Shown here: positions 25,292 through 33,596 of the stretch, one piece after another
How the letters are laid out: every line of letters starts with the position of its first letter
How positions within the stretch are numbered: position 1 is the first letter of the stretch
DNA from: DASSBR01 sp035708085
GTDB lineage: Bacteria > Pseudomonadota > Gammaproteobacteria > Natronospirales > DASSBR01
Assembly (NCBI GenBank): GCA_035708085.1
Contig: DASSTE010000047.1
Span: 1-64,000, forward strand
Length of the DNA stretch: 64,000 nucleotides
Reading direction: 5' to 3'
Notes under the pieces: generated by a model
Seen by the model: the letters and a program-made list of their open reading frames with translations, nothing else
Told to the model about the DNA's origin: nothing
Databases searched by the model: none
Translations under genes and position numbers: made by a program

Positions 25292-26947
25292 GTGCAAAAC
25301 AGCGACTTGATCGTAATAGGCGCGGGCCTGGCAGGCCTCGTCGCTGCGACCGAAGCTACGAGCTCCGGGAAGCGCGTACTGATGCTTGACCAGGAGTCGG
25401 AGCAAAGCCTTGGCGGGCAGGCATTCTGGTCGTTTGGCGGGCTGTTCTTTGTTGATTCGCCGGAGCAGAGGCGAATGGGCGTTCGCGACTCACGCGAGTT
25501 GGCATGGGCGGACTGGCAGGGCACCGCCGGATTCGATCGCGCGGAAGATCATTGGCCGCGGCTGTGGGCGGAGCGCTACATCGACTTTGCCGCAGGCGAG
25601 AAACGCGCTTGGCTGCACGCGCTGGGGATGCGCTGGTTTCCGATCGTCGGCTGGGCCGAACGCGGCGGCGCCGGCGCAAGCGGGCGTGGCAACTCGGTAC
25701 CCCGCTTTCACGTCACCTGGGGCACCGGCCTCGGCGTCGTCGGACCGTTCGTGCAGCGTGCGCGCGACGCGGAGGCGCGCGGGCAGCTTGAATTCGCGTT
25801 CCGCCATCGCGCAGACGAACTCGTCGTCGATAACGGCCGCGTCACCGGCGTCCGCGGCACGCGGCTTGCCCCCGACTCCGCCGCGCGCGGCATGCCCAGT
25901 TCACGCGACCCTGCCGGCGACTTCGAACTGCATGCGCCGGCAGTGATTGTCGCCAGCGGCGGCATTGGCGGCAACCACGAACTGGTACGCCGGTATTGGC
26001 CGGAGCGGCTGGGCACGCCACCGGAGCAGATGCTGACCGGCGTGCCGGCGCACGTAGACGGGCGCATGCTCGGCATCAGCGAAACGGCCGGCGCGCGGTT
26101 TATCAACCGCGACCGGATGTGGCACTACGTCGAAGGCATCGAAAACTTCAATCCAATCTGGCCGCAGCACGCAATACGCATCCTGCCGGGCCCGTCGTCA
26201 TTGTGGCTCGATGCGACGGGCAAGCGGCTGCCGCCACCGCTGTGGCCGGGCTTCGATACCCTGGGAACGCTCGCTTACCTGCGCACCACCGGCCACGACT
26301 ACAGTTGGTTCATCCTCAACCAGTCGATCATCCGGCGTGAATTCGCTCTGTCTGGTTCGGAACAGAATCCGGATCTTACGGGCAAGCAGTGGCGGAAGGT
26401 CATCGGGCGTGCGTTCGGCAAATGCGCACCCGCTCCGGTCGAGGCATTCAAACGACATGGACGCGACTTCATCGTGCACGACAACCTGTGCGACCTGGTC
26501 GCCGGCATGAACGAATTGGCCGGTAACGATTTGCTGAACTCCGACCGCATCCGCGCCGAGATCGAGGCGCGCGACCGGCAGTTCGACAACCCGTTCGCCA
26601 AGGACGGGCAGATCATGGCGATCCACAATGCGCGCCGCTATCGCGGCGACCGCTGGATACGCGCAGCCAAGCCGCATCGCCTGCTCGATCCGGCGCACGG
26701 GCCGCTGATCGCGGTGCGCCTGCACATCCTCACGCGCAAGTCGCTCGGCGGCCTGGAAACCGATCTCTCCGGACGCGTGCTGCGTGCCGGCGGCGAGGCG
26801 CTGCCGGGCTTGTACGCAGCCGGCGAAGCAGCGGGTTTCGGTGGCGGCGGCATGCATGGCTACGCGTCGCTCGAAGGTACGTTTCTCGGCGGTTGCCTGT
26901 TTTCCGGCCGCGAAGCCGGCCGCGGCGCGATCGCCGATATCGGCTAG
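25292..26947 (+). CDS. FAD-binding dehydrogenase (fumarate reductase/ketosteroid dehydrogenase-like flavoprotein)
   Basis: 551-residue flavoprotein starting at GTG. The N-terminal dinucleotide site is LIVIGAGLAGLVAATEA, with GGQAFWSFGG close by, and the C-terminal FAD-contact segment is GLYAAGEAAGFGGGGMHGYASLEGT (quoted in parts: AAGEAAGFGGGGMHG). It resembles the FAD-binding dehydrogenases related to fumarate reductase flavoprotein and 3-ketosteroid dehydrogenases; substrate unknown. It has no signal peptide and appears monocistronic or followed by the EamA gene 25 bp later. Confidence 0.85.
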   Translation: MQNSDLIVIGAGLAGLVAATEATSSGKRVLMLDQESEQSLGGQAFWSFGGLFFVDSPEQRRMGVRDSRELAWADWQGTAGFDRAEDHWPRLWAERYIDFAAGEKRAWLHALGMRWFPIVGWAERGGAGASGRGNSVPRFHVTWGTGLGVVGPFVQRARDAEARGQLEFAFRHRADELVVDNGRVTGVRGTRLAPDSAARGMPSSRDPAGDFELHAPAVIVASGGIGGNHELVRRYWPERLGTPPEQMLTGVPAHVDGRMLGISETAGARFINRDRMWHYVEGIENFNPIWPQHAIRILPGPSSLWLDATGKRLPPPLWPGFDTLGTLAYLRTTGHDYSWFILNQSIIRREFALSGSEQNPDLTGKQWRKVIGRAFGKCAPAPVEAFKRHGRDFIVHDNLCDLVAGMNELAGNDLLNSDRIRAEIEARDRQFDNPFAKDGQIMAIHNARRYRGDRWIRAAKPHRLLDPAHGPLIAVRLHILTRKSLGGLETDLSGRVLRAGGEALPGLYAAGEAAGFGGGGMHGYASLEGTFLGGCLFSGREAGRGAIADIG

Positions 26948-26972
26948 CCGATTCCGCCGTACACTACGCAGC

Positions 26973-27890
26973 ATGCCGCCAGCCTCCCGCACCCGGATTG
27001 CGCTCGCCTTCGCCGTCGTCTACGTCGTCTGGGGCTCGACCTACCTCGCGATTCGCATCGCGGTGCGCGACTTGCCGCCGGCGCTGTTTGCCGGAATGCG
27101 ATTCTTCATTGCCGGTTGCCTGCTGGGCGTATTCGCAACGCTGCGGGGCCAGCGGCTGCCGAAGAACCGATACGACTGCCTGGCGGCGGCCTTCATGGGT
27201 CTGATGATGGTAACGTTCGGCAACGGCCTGGTGACCTGGGGCGAGCAATGGATCGCGTCGAACCAGGCCGCGCTGATCAATTCCAGTTCGGCGCTGTGGG
27301 TGGCTTGGTTCGGCACGTTCGGCGCGCACGGCTACGCGTTGTCGTGGCGCAAGCGTATCGGCGTCGCAGTCGGCTTCGGCGGGGTCGCGCTGATGCTGCT
27401 GCCCGGGCACGGTTTTACGATCACGCATTTGTGGGCGCAAAGCGGAATCCTGCTCGCCGCGATCTGCTGGGCCGGGGGCGCGATGTTCGGCCGCGTGGCG
27501 CGCATCACGACGCCGGCATTGATGTTCACCGCGCTGGAAATGCTGTTCGGCGGCGCAGCACTGGCGGCCGTCGGCTTCGGTCGCGGAGAAGTGGCGCAAT
27601 GGCATTGGACGTGGACTGCCGGCGGTGCACTCGCCTACCTGATCGTGTTCGGGTCCTGCTTCGCCTATACGAGCTACATCTGGCTGTTAAAGTACGTGAC
27701 GCCGGACAAGCTGACGACGATTTCGTACGTGAATCCAGCGATCGCGCTGCTGCTCGGCTGGATGGTCCTCGGCGAGTCGGTGGCCGGCGCGCGGCTCATC
27801 GGCATGCTGATCATTCTGGCCGGCATCGTGCTGGCCGCGGTCGAACCGCGGCGCAAGCCGGTAGTGACGTCCGAAGGAGGTATCGAATAG
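26973..27890 (+). CDS. EamA/DMT superfamily transporter
   Basis: 305-residue membrane protein with ten hydrophobic segments forming two EamA repeats (about 8-140 and 152-290). Typical elements are VYVVWGSTYLAIRIAV at the start and TPDKLTTISYVNPAIALLLGWM in the second repeat. It resembles YedA-type exporters of metabolites or amino acids. I chose MPPASRTRIALAF as start; the frame extends upstream through the flavoprotein gene without a plausible start. Confidence 0.88.
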   Translation: MPPASRTRIALAFAVVYVVWGSTYLAIRIAVRDLPPALFAGMRFFIAGCLLGVFATLRGQRLPKNRYDCLAAAFMGLMMVTFGNGLVTWGEQWIASNQAALINSSSALWVAWFGTFGAHGYALSWRKRIGVAVGFGGVALMLLPGHGFTITHLWAQSGILLAAICWAGGAMFGRVARITTPALMFTALEMLFGGAALAAVGFGRGEVAQWHWTWTAGGALAYLIVFGSCFAYTSYIWLLKYVTPDKLTTISYVNPAIALLLGWMVLGESVAGARLIGMLIILAGIVLAAVEPRRKPVVTSEGGIE

Positions 27891-27894
27891 CGCC

Positions 27895-28791
27895 ATGACA
27901 AATCAAGTCAATCGGGGCGGCGAGTTTACGCTACCGGGAACATCGATCCGTTTGAAGCGCATGGGCTACGGCGCCATGCAACTGGCGGGGCCGCACGTGT
28001 TCGGGCCTCCGAAAGACCGCAAGGCGGCGATCGCAGTTCTGCGCGAGGCGGTCGAGCTGGGCGTCAACCACATCGACACGGCCGACTTTTACGGTCCGCA
28101 CATCACCAACCAGATCATCAGGGAAGCTCTGCATCCCTATCCGGACAACCTGCACATTGTTACCAAGGTCGGCGCGTTGCGGGATGCCGAGGGCGGCTGG
28201 CCGCATGCGCGTTCACCGGAGCAGTTGCGTCAGGCCGTACATGACAATCTGCGCCGCCTCGGCCTCGATGCACTTGATGTCGTTAATCTTCGCGTCGGCG
28301 GATTTAACAGCCCGGAACCCGGTTCGATCGCCGAACCGTTCACCGCGCTCGCCGAGATGCAGCAAGCAGGGTTGATCAGGCACCTCGGCCTCAGCACCGT
28401 CTCCGCCGAACAGGTGGCTGAAGCGCAGTCGATCGCGCCGGTCGTGTGTGTACAGAACTTCTACAATGTCGCGCACCGGAATGATGACGATCTGATCGAC
28501 GACCTTGCCGCACAGGGCATCGCGTACGTGCCCTACTTCCCACTCGGCGGGTTCACGCCGCTTCAATCCGACACGCTCGCGTCAGTCGCCGCCGATCTCG
28601 ACGTTCCGCCGATGGCCGTTGCCCTCGCCTGGCTGTTACAGCGCGCTCCGAACATTTTGCTCATCCCGGGCACCTCGTCCGTCACTCATCTGCACGAAAA
28701 CATCGAAGCTGCAGAACTGCAGCTCCCGGCGGGAATGGTGGCGGAGCTGGATCGAATCGCCTTGCGCGAACAGGGCCAGGATCAGCCTTGA
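27895..28791 (+). CDS. Aldo/keto reductase
   Basis: 298-residue TIM-barrel oxidoreductase. The active-site residues appear as Asp and Tyr in HIDTADFYGPH and Lys in IVTKVGALRD. It is close to the YajO/oxidoreductase-like group that starts with a MGYGAMQLAG segment. It lies 4 bp after the EamA gene, so the two are probably co-transcribed, and it overlaps the convergent dapB by 10 bp at the 3' end. Confidence 0.9.
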   Translation: MTNQVNRGGEFTLPGTSIRLKRMGYGAMQLAGPHVFGPPKDRKAAIAVLREAVELGVNHIDTADFYGPHITNQIIREALHPYPDNLHIVTKVGALRDAEGGWPHARSPEQLRQAVHDNLRRLGLDALDVVNLRVGGFNSPEPGSIAEPFTALAEMQQAGLIRHLGLSTVSAEQVAEAQSIAPVVCVQNFYNVAHRNDDDLIDDLAAQGIAYVPYFPLGGFTPLQSDTLASVAADLDVPPMAVALAWLLQRAPNILLIPGTSSVTHLHENIEAAELQLPAGMVAELDRIALREQGQDQP

Positions 28792-29594
28792 TCCAGCAAG
28801 TCGTCGATCGAATAAAGCCCTGCCGGTTGCTTCGCGAGCCAGGCCGCCGCGCGTAGCACGCCATTGGCAAAGATGCGCCGGCTGCCGGCGCGAAAAGTAA
28901 GTTCGAGGCGTTCGCCGTCGCCGGCGAAGACGACGGTGTGATCGCCGGGGACGTCGCCGCCGCGGAGGCTGGCGAAGCCGATGCTGCCGGGCACGCGGGC
29001 GCCTTCGCCATGGCGGCCGTAGGCAGCGGATTTTTCCAAAGTTGTGCCCCGCGCGGCGGCGACGGTTTTGCCGAGGCGCAGCGCGCTGCCTGATGGCGCG
29101 TCCTTTTTGTGGCGGTGATGCATTTCGACGATTTCGACATCGAACTCGTCGCCAAGCATTTCCGCGGCTGCGCCGACCAGGCGGTTGAGCGCCGCCATAC
29201 CAAATGTCATGTTGGCGGAATAGAGGACAGGGATGTCATTCGCGGCCGCTTCGAGCGCGGCATGATGCGATGCTTCCAGGCCAGTCGTGCCGCTGACGAA
29301 GGCGCAACCGGCGGCGCGGCTCGCGGCCAGTGCCGTCGTAAAACCGGTGGGGCTGGAATAATCGATCACCAGGTCAGCGGCCTTGGCCGCTGTCGCGGCA
29401 TCCGCCGAAAGCGCTACGCCGAGCGGCGGGCCGCCGACAATCTCGCCGATGTCGTGCCCAATAGCCTCGCTGCCGTGTCGGCCGACGGCTGCAATCAACT
29501 GGAAATCAGGGGATTGGCGTAGTGCCGCAATGATCTCGCAGCCCATGCGGCCGGCGGCGCCGAACAAGGCTAACTTGAGTGGGCCGGTCTTCAA
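28782..29594 (-). CDS. dapB: 4-hydroxy-tetrahydrodipicolinate reductase
   Basis: Lysine/diaminopimelate pathway enzyme of 270 residues. The nucleotide site is ALFGAAGRMGCEIIAAL; the catalytic/substrate motif is EMHHRHKKDAPSGSALRLG. The start is TTG, overlapping the dnaJ stop as TTGA, so dapB is translationally coupled to the chaperone genes, as in several gammaproteobacteria. Confidence 0.95.
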   Translation of the reverse strand: MKTGPLKLALFGAAGRMGCEIIAALRQSPDFQLIAAVGRHGSEAIGHDIGEIVGGPPLGVALSADAATAAKAADLVIDYSSPTGFTTALAASRAAGCAFVSGTTGLEASHHAALEAAANDIPVLYSANMTFGMAALNRLVGAAAEMLGDEFDVEIVEMHHRHKKDAPSGSALRLGKTVAAARGTTLEKSAAYGRHGEGARVPGSIGFASLRGGDVPGDHTVVFAGDGERLELTFRAGSRRIFANGVLRAAAWLAKQPAGLYSIDDLLDQG

Positions 29595-30727
29595 GAAGCG
29601 ATACGGTCGAAGAAGCGCTTGACGCCGTCAAGCCACGTCTCCGAACGCGGATTGTGGCGTTCGCCGCCGGCCTTGAGCGAGTCTTCGAATTGCTCCAGCA
29701 GTTCCTTCTGCTCCGGCGTCAGTTTGACCGGCGTTTCGATTTCGACGCGGCACATCAGGTCGCCGGTCGCGCCGCCGCGCACCGGCTTGACGCCCTTGCC
29801 GCGCAGCCGGAAGACCTTGCCGCTCTGCGTTTCCGGCGGCACGCTCAGCGAGACTTTGCCGTCGAGCGTCGGCACGTCGATCTTGCCGCCGAGTGCGGCG
29901 GTCGCGAAGCTGATCGGCAGTTCACAGGCGAGGTTGGCGCCGTCGCGGGTGAAAATCGGATGCGGCCGGACGTGTACTTCGACGTACAGGTCGCCGGGCG
30001 GGCCACCCTGCTCGCCGGCTTCGCCCTGACCGGCGAGACGAATTCGGTCGCCGCTGTCGACGCCTGCCGGAATCTTGACCGACAGCGTGCGCTGCTGCTG
30101 CACACGGCCGTCGCCATGGCAGTCCGGACAGCGCTCGGAAATGATCTTGCCGTTGCCGCGGCATTGCGGGCAGGTCTGCTGAATCGAGAAAAAGCCCTGC
30201 TGCATCCGCACCTGGCCCTGGCCCTGGCAGGTCGGGCATGTGGTCGGCTTGCTGCCGGGCGCCGCGCCGCTGCCGTCGCAGGTTTCGCAGACGCTCATGA
30301 CCGGAATACGGATCGAAGCTTCGTAGCCGGCAACGGCCTGTTCGAGATCGAGCGGCATTTCGTAGCGCAGGTCCGCGCCGCGAAATGCCCGGCTGCGAGC
30401 GCCGCCGCGCCGCGCGCCACCGAAGATGTCGCCGAAGATATCGCCGAAAATGTCGCCGGGGTCGAAGCCGCCCTGAAAACCGGGACCACCCGCGCCCATA
30501 CCCTCGACGCCAGCGTGGCCGAACTGGTCGTAGCGCGCGCGCTTTTCGGCATGGCTCAGAACTTCGTAGGCTTCCTTGGCTTCCTTGAAGCGCGCCTCGG
30601 CGGTCTGATCTCCGGGGTTGCGATCGGGATGATATTTCATCGCCAGCCGGCGGTATGCTTTCTTGATGTCGGCATCGCCGGCACTGCGGCTCACGCCGAG
30701 GACATCGTAATAGTCTTTCTTGGCCAT
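29591..30727 (-). CDS. dnaJ: Chaperone DnaJ
   Basis: 378-residue type I J-protein, co-chaperone of DnaK. The start at 30727 is MAKKDYYDVLGVSR; a frame extension of 14 codons upstream is spurious. The J domain (1-70) has HPD in MKYHPDRNPGD, then comes a Gly/Phe-rich region (about 75-120), four zinc-binding repeats (CETCDGSG, CPTCQGQG, CPQCRGNG, CPDCHGDG) and the C-terminal client-binding domain. Confidence 0.97.
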   Translation of the reverse strand: MAKKDYYDVLGVSRSAGDADIKKAYRRLAMKYHPDRNPGDQTAEARFKEAKEAYEVLSHAEKRARYDQFGHAGVEGMGAGGPGFQGGFDPGDIFGDIFGDIFGGARRGGARSRAFRGADLRYEMPLDLEQAVAGYEASIRIPVMSVCETCDGSGAAPGSKPTTCPTCQGQGQVRMQQGFFSIQQTCPQCRGNGKIISERCPDCHGDGRVQQQRTLSVKIPAGVDSGDRIRLAGQGEAGEQGGPPGDLYVEVHVRPHPIFTRDGANLACELPISFATAALGGKIDVPTLDGKVSLSVPPETQSGKVFRLRGKGVKPVRGGATGDLMCRVEIETPVKLTPEQKELLEQFEDSLKAGGERHNPRSETWLDGVKRFFDRIAS

Positions 30728-30750
30728 GGATCTCCCGGAAACCAAAGTAT

Positions 30751-30774
30751 GAGGGGTGCCGATAAACACCCCTC
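30751..30774 (-). terminator. Hairpin between dnaK and dnaJ
   Basis: Perfect 8-bp arms GAGGGGTG and CACCCCTC around an 8-nt loop, 24 bp upstream of the dnaJ start and after the dnaK stop. It lacks a run of U on either strand, so it may be an attenuating or RNA-processing hairpin that lowers dnaJ output relative to dnaK, not a full terminator. Confidence 0.5.
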
Positions 30775-30813
30775 ACCTATCCTCTCTCTTGAAGAAGTCA
30801 GCCTCAGCGGCTG

Positions 30814-32748
30814 TTACTTCTTGTCTTCGTCCTTGACTTCCTCGAATTCGGCGTCGACGACGCCTTCGTCGGCGCCATGACCCGCAGCGCCCGATGCGCC
30901 TTCCGGACTCTGCTGACCGGCCTGTTCGCTCGCCTGCGCATAAGCCTGCTCGGCGAGCTTGCCGGACGCTTCGGCCAGCGCCTTGGTCTTGGCGTCGATA
31001 GCGGCCTTGTCGTCGCCCTTGAGCGCGGTCTTCAGGTCGCTCATCGCCGACTCGATCTTCGCGCGGTCCTCGCCGCTGACCTTGTCACCGAGATCCGCCA
31101 GCGATTTCTCGGTCGCGTGCAGCAGATTATCAGCCTGATTGCGCGCCTGCACCATTTCCTGGAACTTCTTGTCCTCTTCGGCGTGTGCTTCGGCATCCTT
31201 GACCATCTGGTCGATTTCCTCATCGCTCAGGCCGCTCGAGGCCTTGATGACGATCGACTGCTCCTTGCCGGTAGCCTTGTCCTTGGCGGACACGTTGAGG
31301 ATGCCGTTGGCATCGATGTCGAACGCCACCTCGATCTGCGGCACGCCACGCGGAGCCGGCGGGATGTCGCTCAGGTCGAACTTGCCGAGCGACTTGTTGG
31401 CCGATGCCTGGTCGCGCTCGCCCTGCAGCACGTGCACGGTGACCGCGGTCTGATTGTCCTCGGCGGTCGAGAACGTCTGCGTCGCCTTGGTCGGAATCGT
31501 GGTGTTCTTCTCAATCAGCTTGGTCATCACGCCGCCGAGTGTCTCGATGCCGAGCGATAGCGGGGTGACATCGAGCAGCAGCACGTCCTTGACTTCGCCG
31601 CCCAACACGCCGGCCTGAATCGCGGCACCGATCGCGACGGCTTCGTCCGGGTTGACGTCCTTGCGCGGCTCTTTGCCGAAGAAATCCTTGACCGCTTCCT
31701 GCACCTTGGGCATGCGGGTCTGGCCGCCGACCAGGATCACGTCGTTGACGTCGCCGACCGACAGGCCGGCGTCCTTGATTGCGGTCTTGCACGGCTCAAT
31801 CGTGCGCGCGACCAGATCCTCGACCAGCGATTCGAGCTTGGCGCGCGTGATGCGAATGTTCAGGTGCTTCGGCCCGCTCGCATCGGCCGTGATGTACGGC
31901 AGATTGACTTCGGTCTGCTGCGCAGACGACAGTTCGATCTTGGCCTTCTCGGCGGCTTCCTTAAGGCGCTGCATCGCGAGCGGATCCTTGCGCACGTCAA
32001 TGCCCTGCTCTTTTTTGAACTCTTCGGCCAGGTAGTCGATGATGCGCTTGTCGAAGTCCTCGCCGCCGAGGAAAGTGTCGCCGTTGGTCGACAGCACTTC
32101 GAACTGGTGCTCGCCGTCGATATCGGCGATCTCGATGATCGAAATATCGAACGTGCCGCCACCGAGGTCATACACCGCGATCTTGCGGTCGCCGCGCTGC
32201 TTGTCCATGCCATAGGCGAGCGCTGCCGCGGTCGGCTCGTTGATGATGCGCTTCACTTCGAGACCGGCGATCCTGCCGGCGTCCTTGGTCGCCTGCCGCT
32301 GCGAATCGTTGAAGTAGGCCGGCACCGTAATTACGGCCTCGGTCACTTCCTCGCCGAGATAATCTTCGGCGGTCTTTTTCATCTTCTGCAGGACGCGCGC
32401 AGAAATCTCCGGCGGCGCCATCTTTTTGCCGTTGATCTCGACCCACGCGTCGCCGTTGTCGGCCTTGACGATGCTGTACGGCACCATGCCAACATCTTTC
32501 TGCACGACCTGGTCTTCGTACTTGCGGCCGATCAGACGCTTGATCGCGAACAGGGTGTTGGTCGGATTAGTGACCGCCTGGCGCTTGGCCGACTGGCCGA
32601 CCAGCACTTCACCGTCCTTGCTGAACGCGACGATCGACGGGGTGGTGCGATCACCCTCGCTGTTCTCGATCACCTTGGCGTGGCCGCCTTCCATGATCGC
32701 GACGCAGGAATTCGTCGTGCCGAGGTCGATACCGATCATTCTGGCCAT
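30814..32748 (-). CDS. dnaK: Chaperone DnaK (Hsp70)
   Basis: 644-residue Hsp70. The N-terminal ATPase domain starts IGIDLGTTNSCVAIMEGG, with YDLGGGTFDISIIEI and VGGQTRMPKVQEAVKDFFG, and residues about 390-510 form the substrate-binding domain. The C-terminus ends acidic (FEEVKDEDKK). It works with DnaJ and GrpE encoded on either side. Gap to grpE (32749-32935) holds a GC-rich hairpin and a heptamer repeat. Confidence 0.98.
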   Translation of the reverse strand: MARMIGIDLGTTNSCVAIMEGGHAKVIENSEGDRTTPSIVAFSKDGEVLVGQSAKRQAVTNPTNTLFAIKRLIGRKYEDQVVQKDVGMVPYSIVKADNGDAWVEINGKKMAPPEISARVLQKMKKTAEDYLGEEVTEAVITVPAYFNDSQRQATKDAGRIAGLEVKRIINEPTAAALAYGMDKQRGDRKIAVYDLGGGTFDISIIEIADIDGEHQFEVLSTNGDTFLGGEDFDKRIIDYLAEEFKKEQGIDVRKDPLAMQRLKEAAEKAKIELSSAQQTEVNLPYITADASGPKHLNIRITRAKLESLVEDLVARTIEPCKTAIKDAGLSVGDVNDVILVGGQTRMPKVQEAVKDFFGKEPRKDVNPDEAVAIGAAIQAGVLGGEVKDVLLLDVTPLSLGIETLGGVMTKLIEKNTTIPTKATQTFSTAEDNQTAVTVHVLQGERDQASANKSLGKFDLSDIPPAPRGVPQIEVAFDIDANGILNVSAKDKATGKEQSIVIKASSGLSDEEIDQMVKDAEAHAEEDKKFQEMVQARNQADNLLHATEKSLADLGDKVSGEDRAKIESAMSDLKTALKGDDKAAIDAKTKALAEASGKLAEQAYAQASEQAGQQSPEGASGAAGHGADEGVVDAEFEEVKDEDKK

Positions 32749-32820
32749 ATTGTCGTCTCCATAAAAACCGAAAAATTGTTGATATCCATTAAATGGGGTG
32801 CAAACCCGCGGGTTTCAAGA

Positions 32821-32846
32821 CGGCGGGGCGCGCCGCGCCCCGCCGG
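32821..32846. repeat. GC-rich perfect hairpin between grpE and dnaK
   Basis: CGGCGGGGCGC and its complement GCGCCCCGCCG lie almost back to back, giving a stem of about 11 bp with a very short loop. It is adjacent to the heptamer repeat element and could block 3' exonucleases or modulate expression between grpE and dnaK. Confidence 0.6.
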
Positions 32847-32847
32847 C

Positions 32848-32942
32848 CAAAGGTAAAAGGTCAAAGGTAAAAGCAAGAATCTTCCTCCTGCCGTTAACCG
32901 TTAACCTTTAACCGTTAACCGTTAACCTTTAACCTTTAACCC
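32848..32942. repeat. Class B inverted tandem heptamer repeat (grpE/dnaK)
   Basis: Right part is about seven head-to-tail heptamers of consensus GTTAACC/TTTAACC; the left part has four units of AAAGGTA/AAAGGTC in the opposite sense. The two arms face each other around a loop AGCAAGAATCTTCCTCCTGC. The grpE stop codon TAA lies inside the outermost unit. Sequence differs from the class A elements but the arm structure, the AAGAA loop and the position at a stop codon are the same. Confidence 0.8.
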
Positions 32943-33499
32943 ACGTCGCCCGCGGCGCGGGCGACGATCACCCGTGCCGGCCGGAGCAGCCGGCCATTGA
33001 GCACGTAGCCCTTCTGTACCACGTTCAGCACCGTATCCGGCTCGGCGTCATCCGACGGCTGCATCGCCATCGCCTCGTGCAATTCCGGGTTGAAGGGCTC
33101 GCCGGCGGGATCGACTTCAGTGATGCCGTGCTTTTCGAGTGCGCTCGTCAGCAACTTGAGCGTCATTTCGACGCCTTCGCGCAGGCCTTCGTCCGCATCC
33201 TGCTCATGCGCGCTCAGCGCGAGTTCCAAGCTGTCCTTGACCGGCAGCAATTCGATCGCGAACTTGTCGATCGCGAACTTGTGCGCCTGCGCGAGATCCC
33301 GTTGCATGCGCTTGCGGACGTTCTCGAGCTCGGCGGCCAGGCGCAGGTAGTCGTTGCGGTTCTCCTCGGCCTTGCGCTCGGCCTCCGCCAGCGCTGCTTC
33401 GAGATGCGAGCCGCCCGGCGCGGCTTCCGGCGCCACCTCGTCGAGGGGTTCGTCAACCTCGGGCCGCGCGGCCGCCTCGGCGTTGCGTTCGTCTGCCAT
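32936..33499 (-). CDS. grpE: Nucleotide exchange factor GrpE
   Basis: 187-residue DnaK exchange factor. An acidic, disordered N-terminus (1-38) is followed by a long coiled coil (about 38-95, AEENRNDYLRLAAELENVRKR) and the C-terminal beta domain with NPELHEAMAMQPSDDAEPDT and VLNVVQKGYVLNGRLLRPA. Transcription likely starts at the heat-shock promoter overlapping the end of hrcA. Confidence 0.96.
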   Translation of the reverse strand: MADERNAEAAARPEVDEPLDEVAPEAAPGGSHLEAALAEAERKAEENRNDYLRLAAELENVRKRMQRDLAQAHKFAIDKFAIELLPVKDSLELALSAHEQDADEGLREGVEMTLKLLTSALEKHGITEVDPAGEPFNPELHEAMAMQPSDDAEPDTVLNVVQKGYVLNGRLLRPARVIVARAAGDVG

Positions 33500-33567
33500 G
33501 CGTATCTCCGTGTGAAAGTCAATAAGGAGCCGACCCGCTCCGGGCGGGCAGCCTGCATCTAAGGGAT

Positions 33568-33596
33568 AAAATAGGGGTTAGTGGCGCGAGTTCAAG
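33568..33596 (-). promoter_or_regulatory. Probable sigma-32 promoter for grpE-dnaK-dnaJ
   Basis: On the minus strand CTTGAAC (33596-33590) is followed after a 12-nt spacer by CCCCTATTT (33577-33569), a close match to the heat-shock consensus CTTGAA-N13-CCCCATNT. It straddles the hrcA stop codon and lies about 70 bp upstream of grpE. No CIRCE element was found in the window. Confidence 0.65.
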
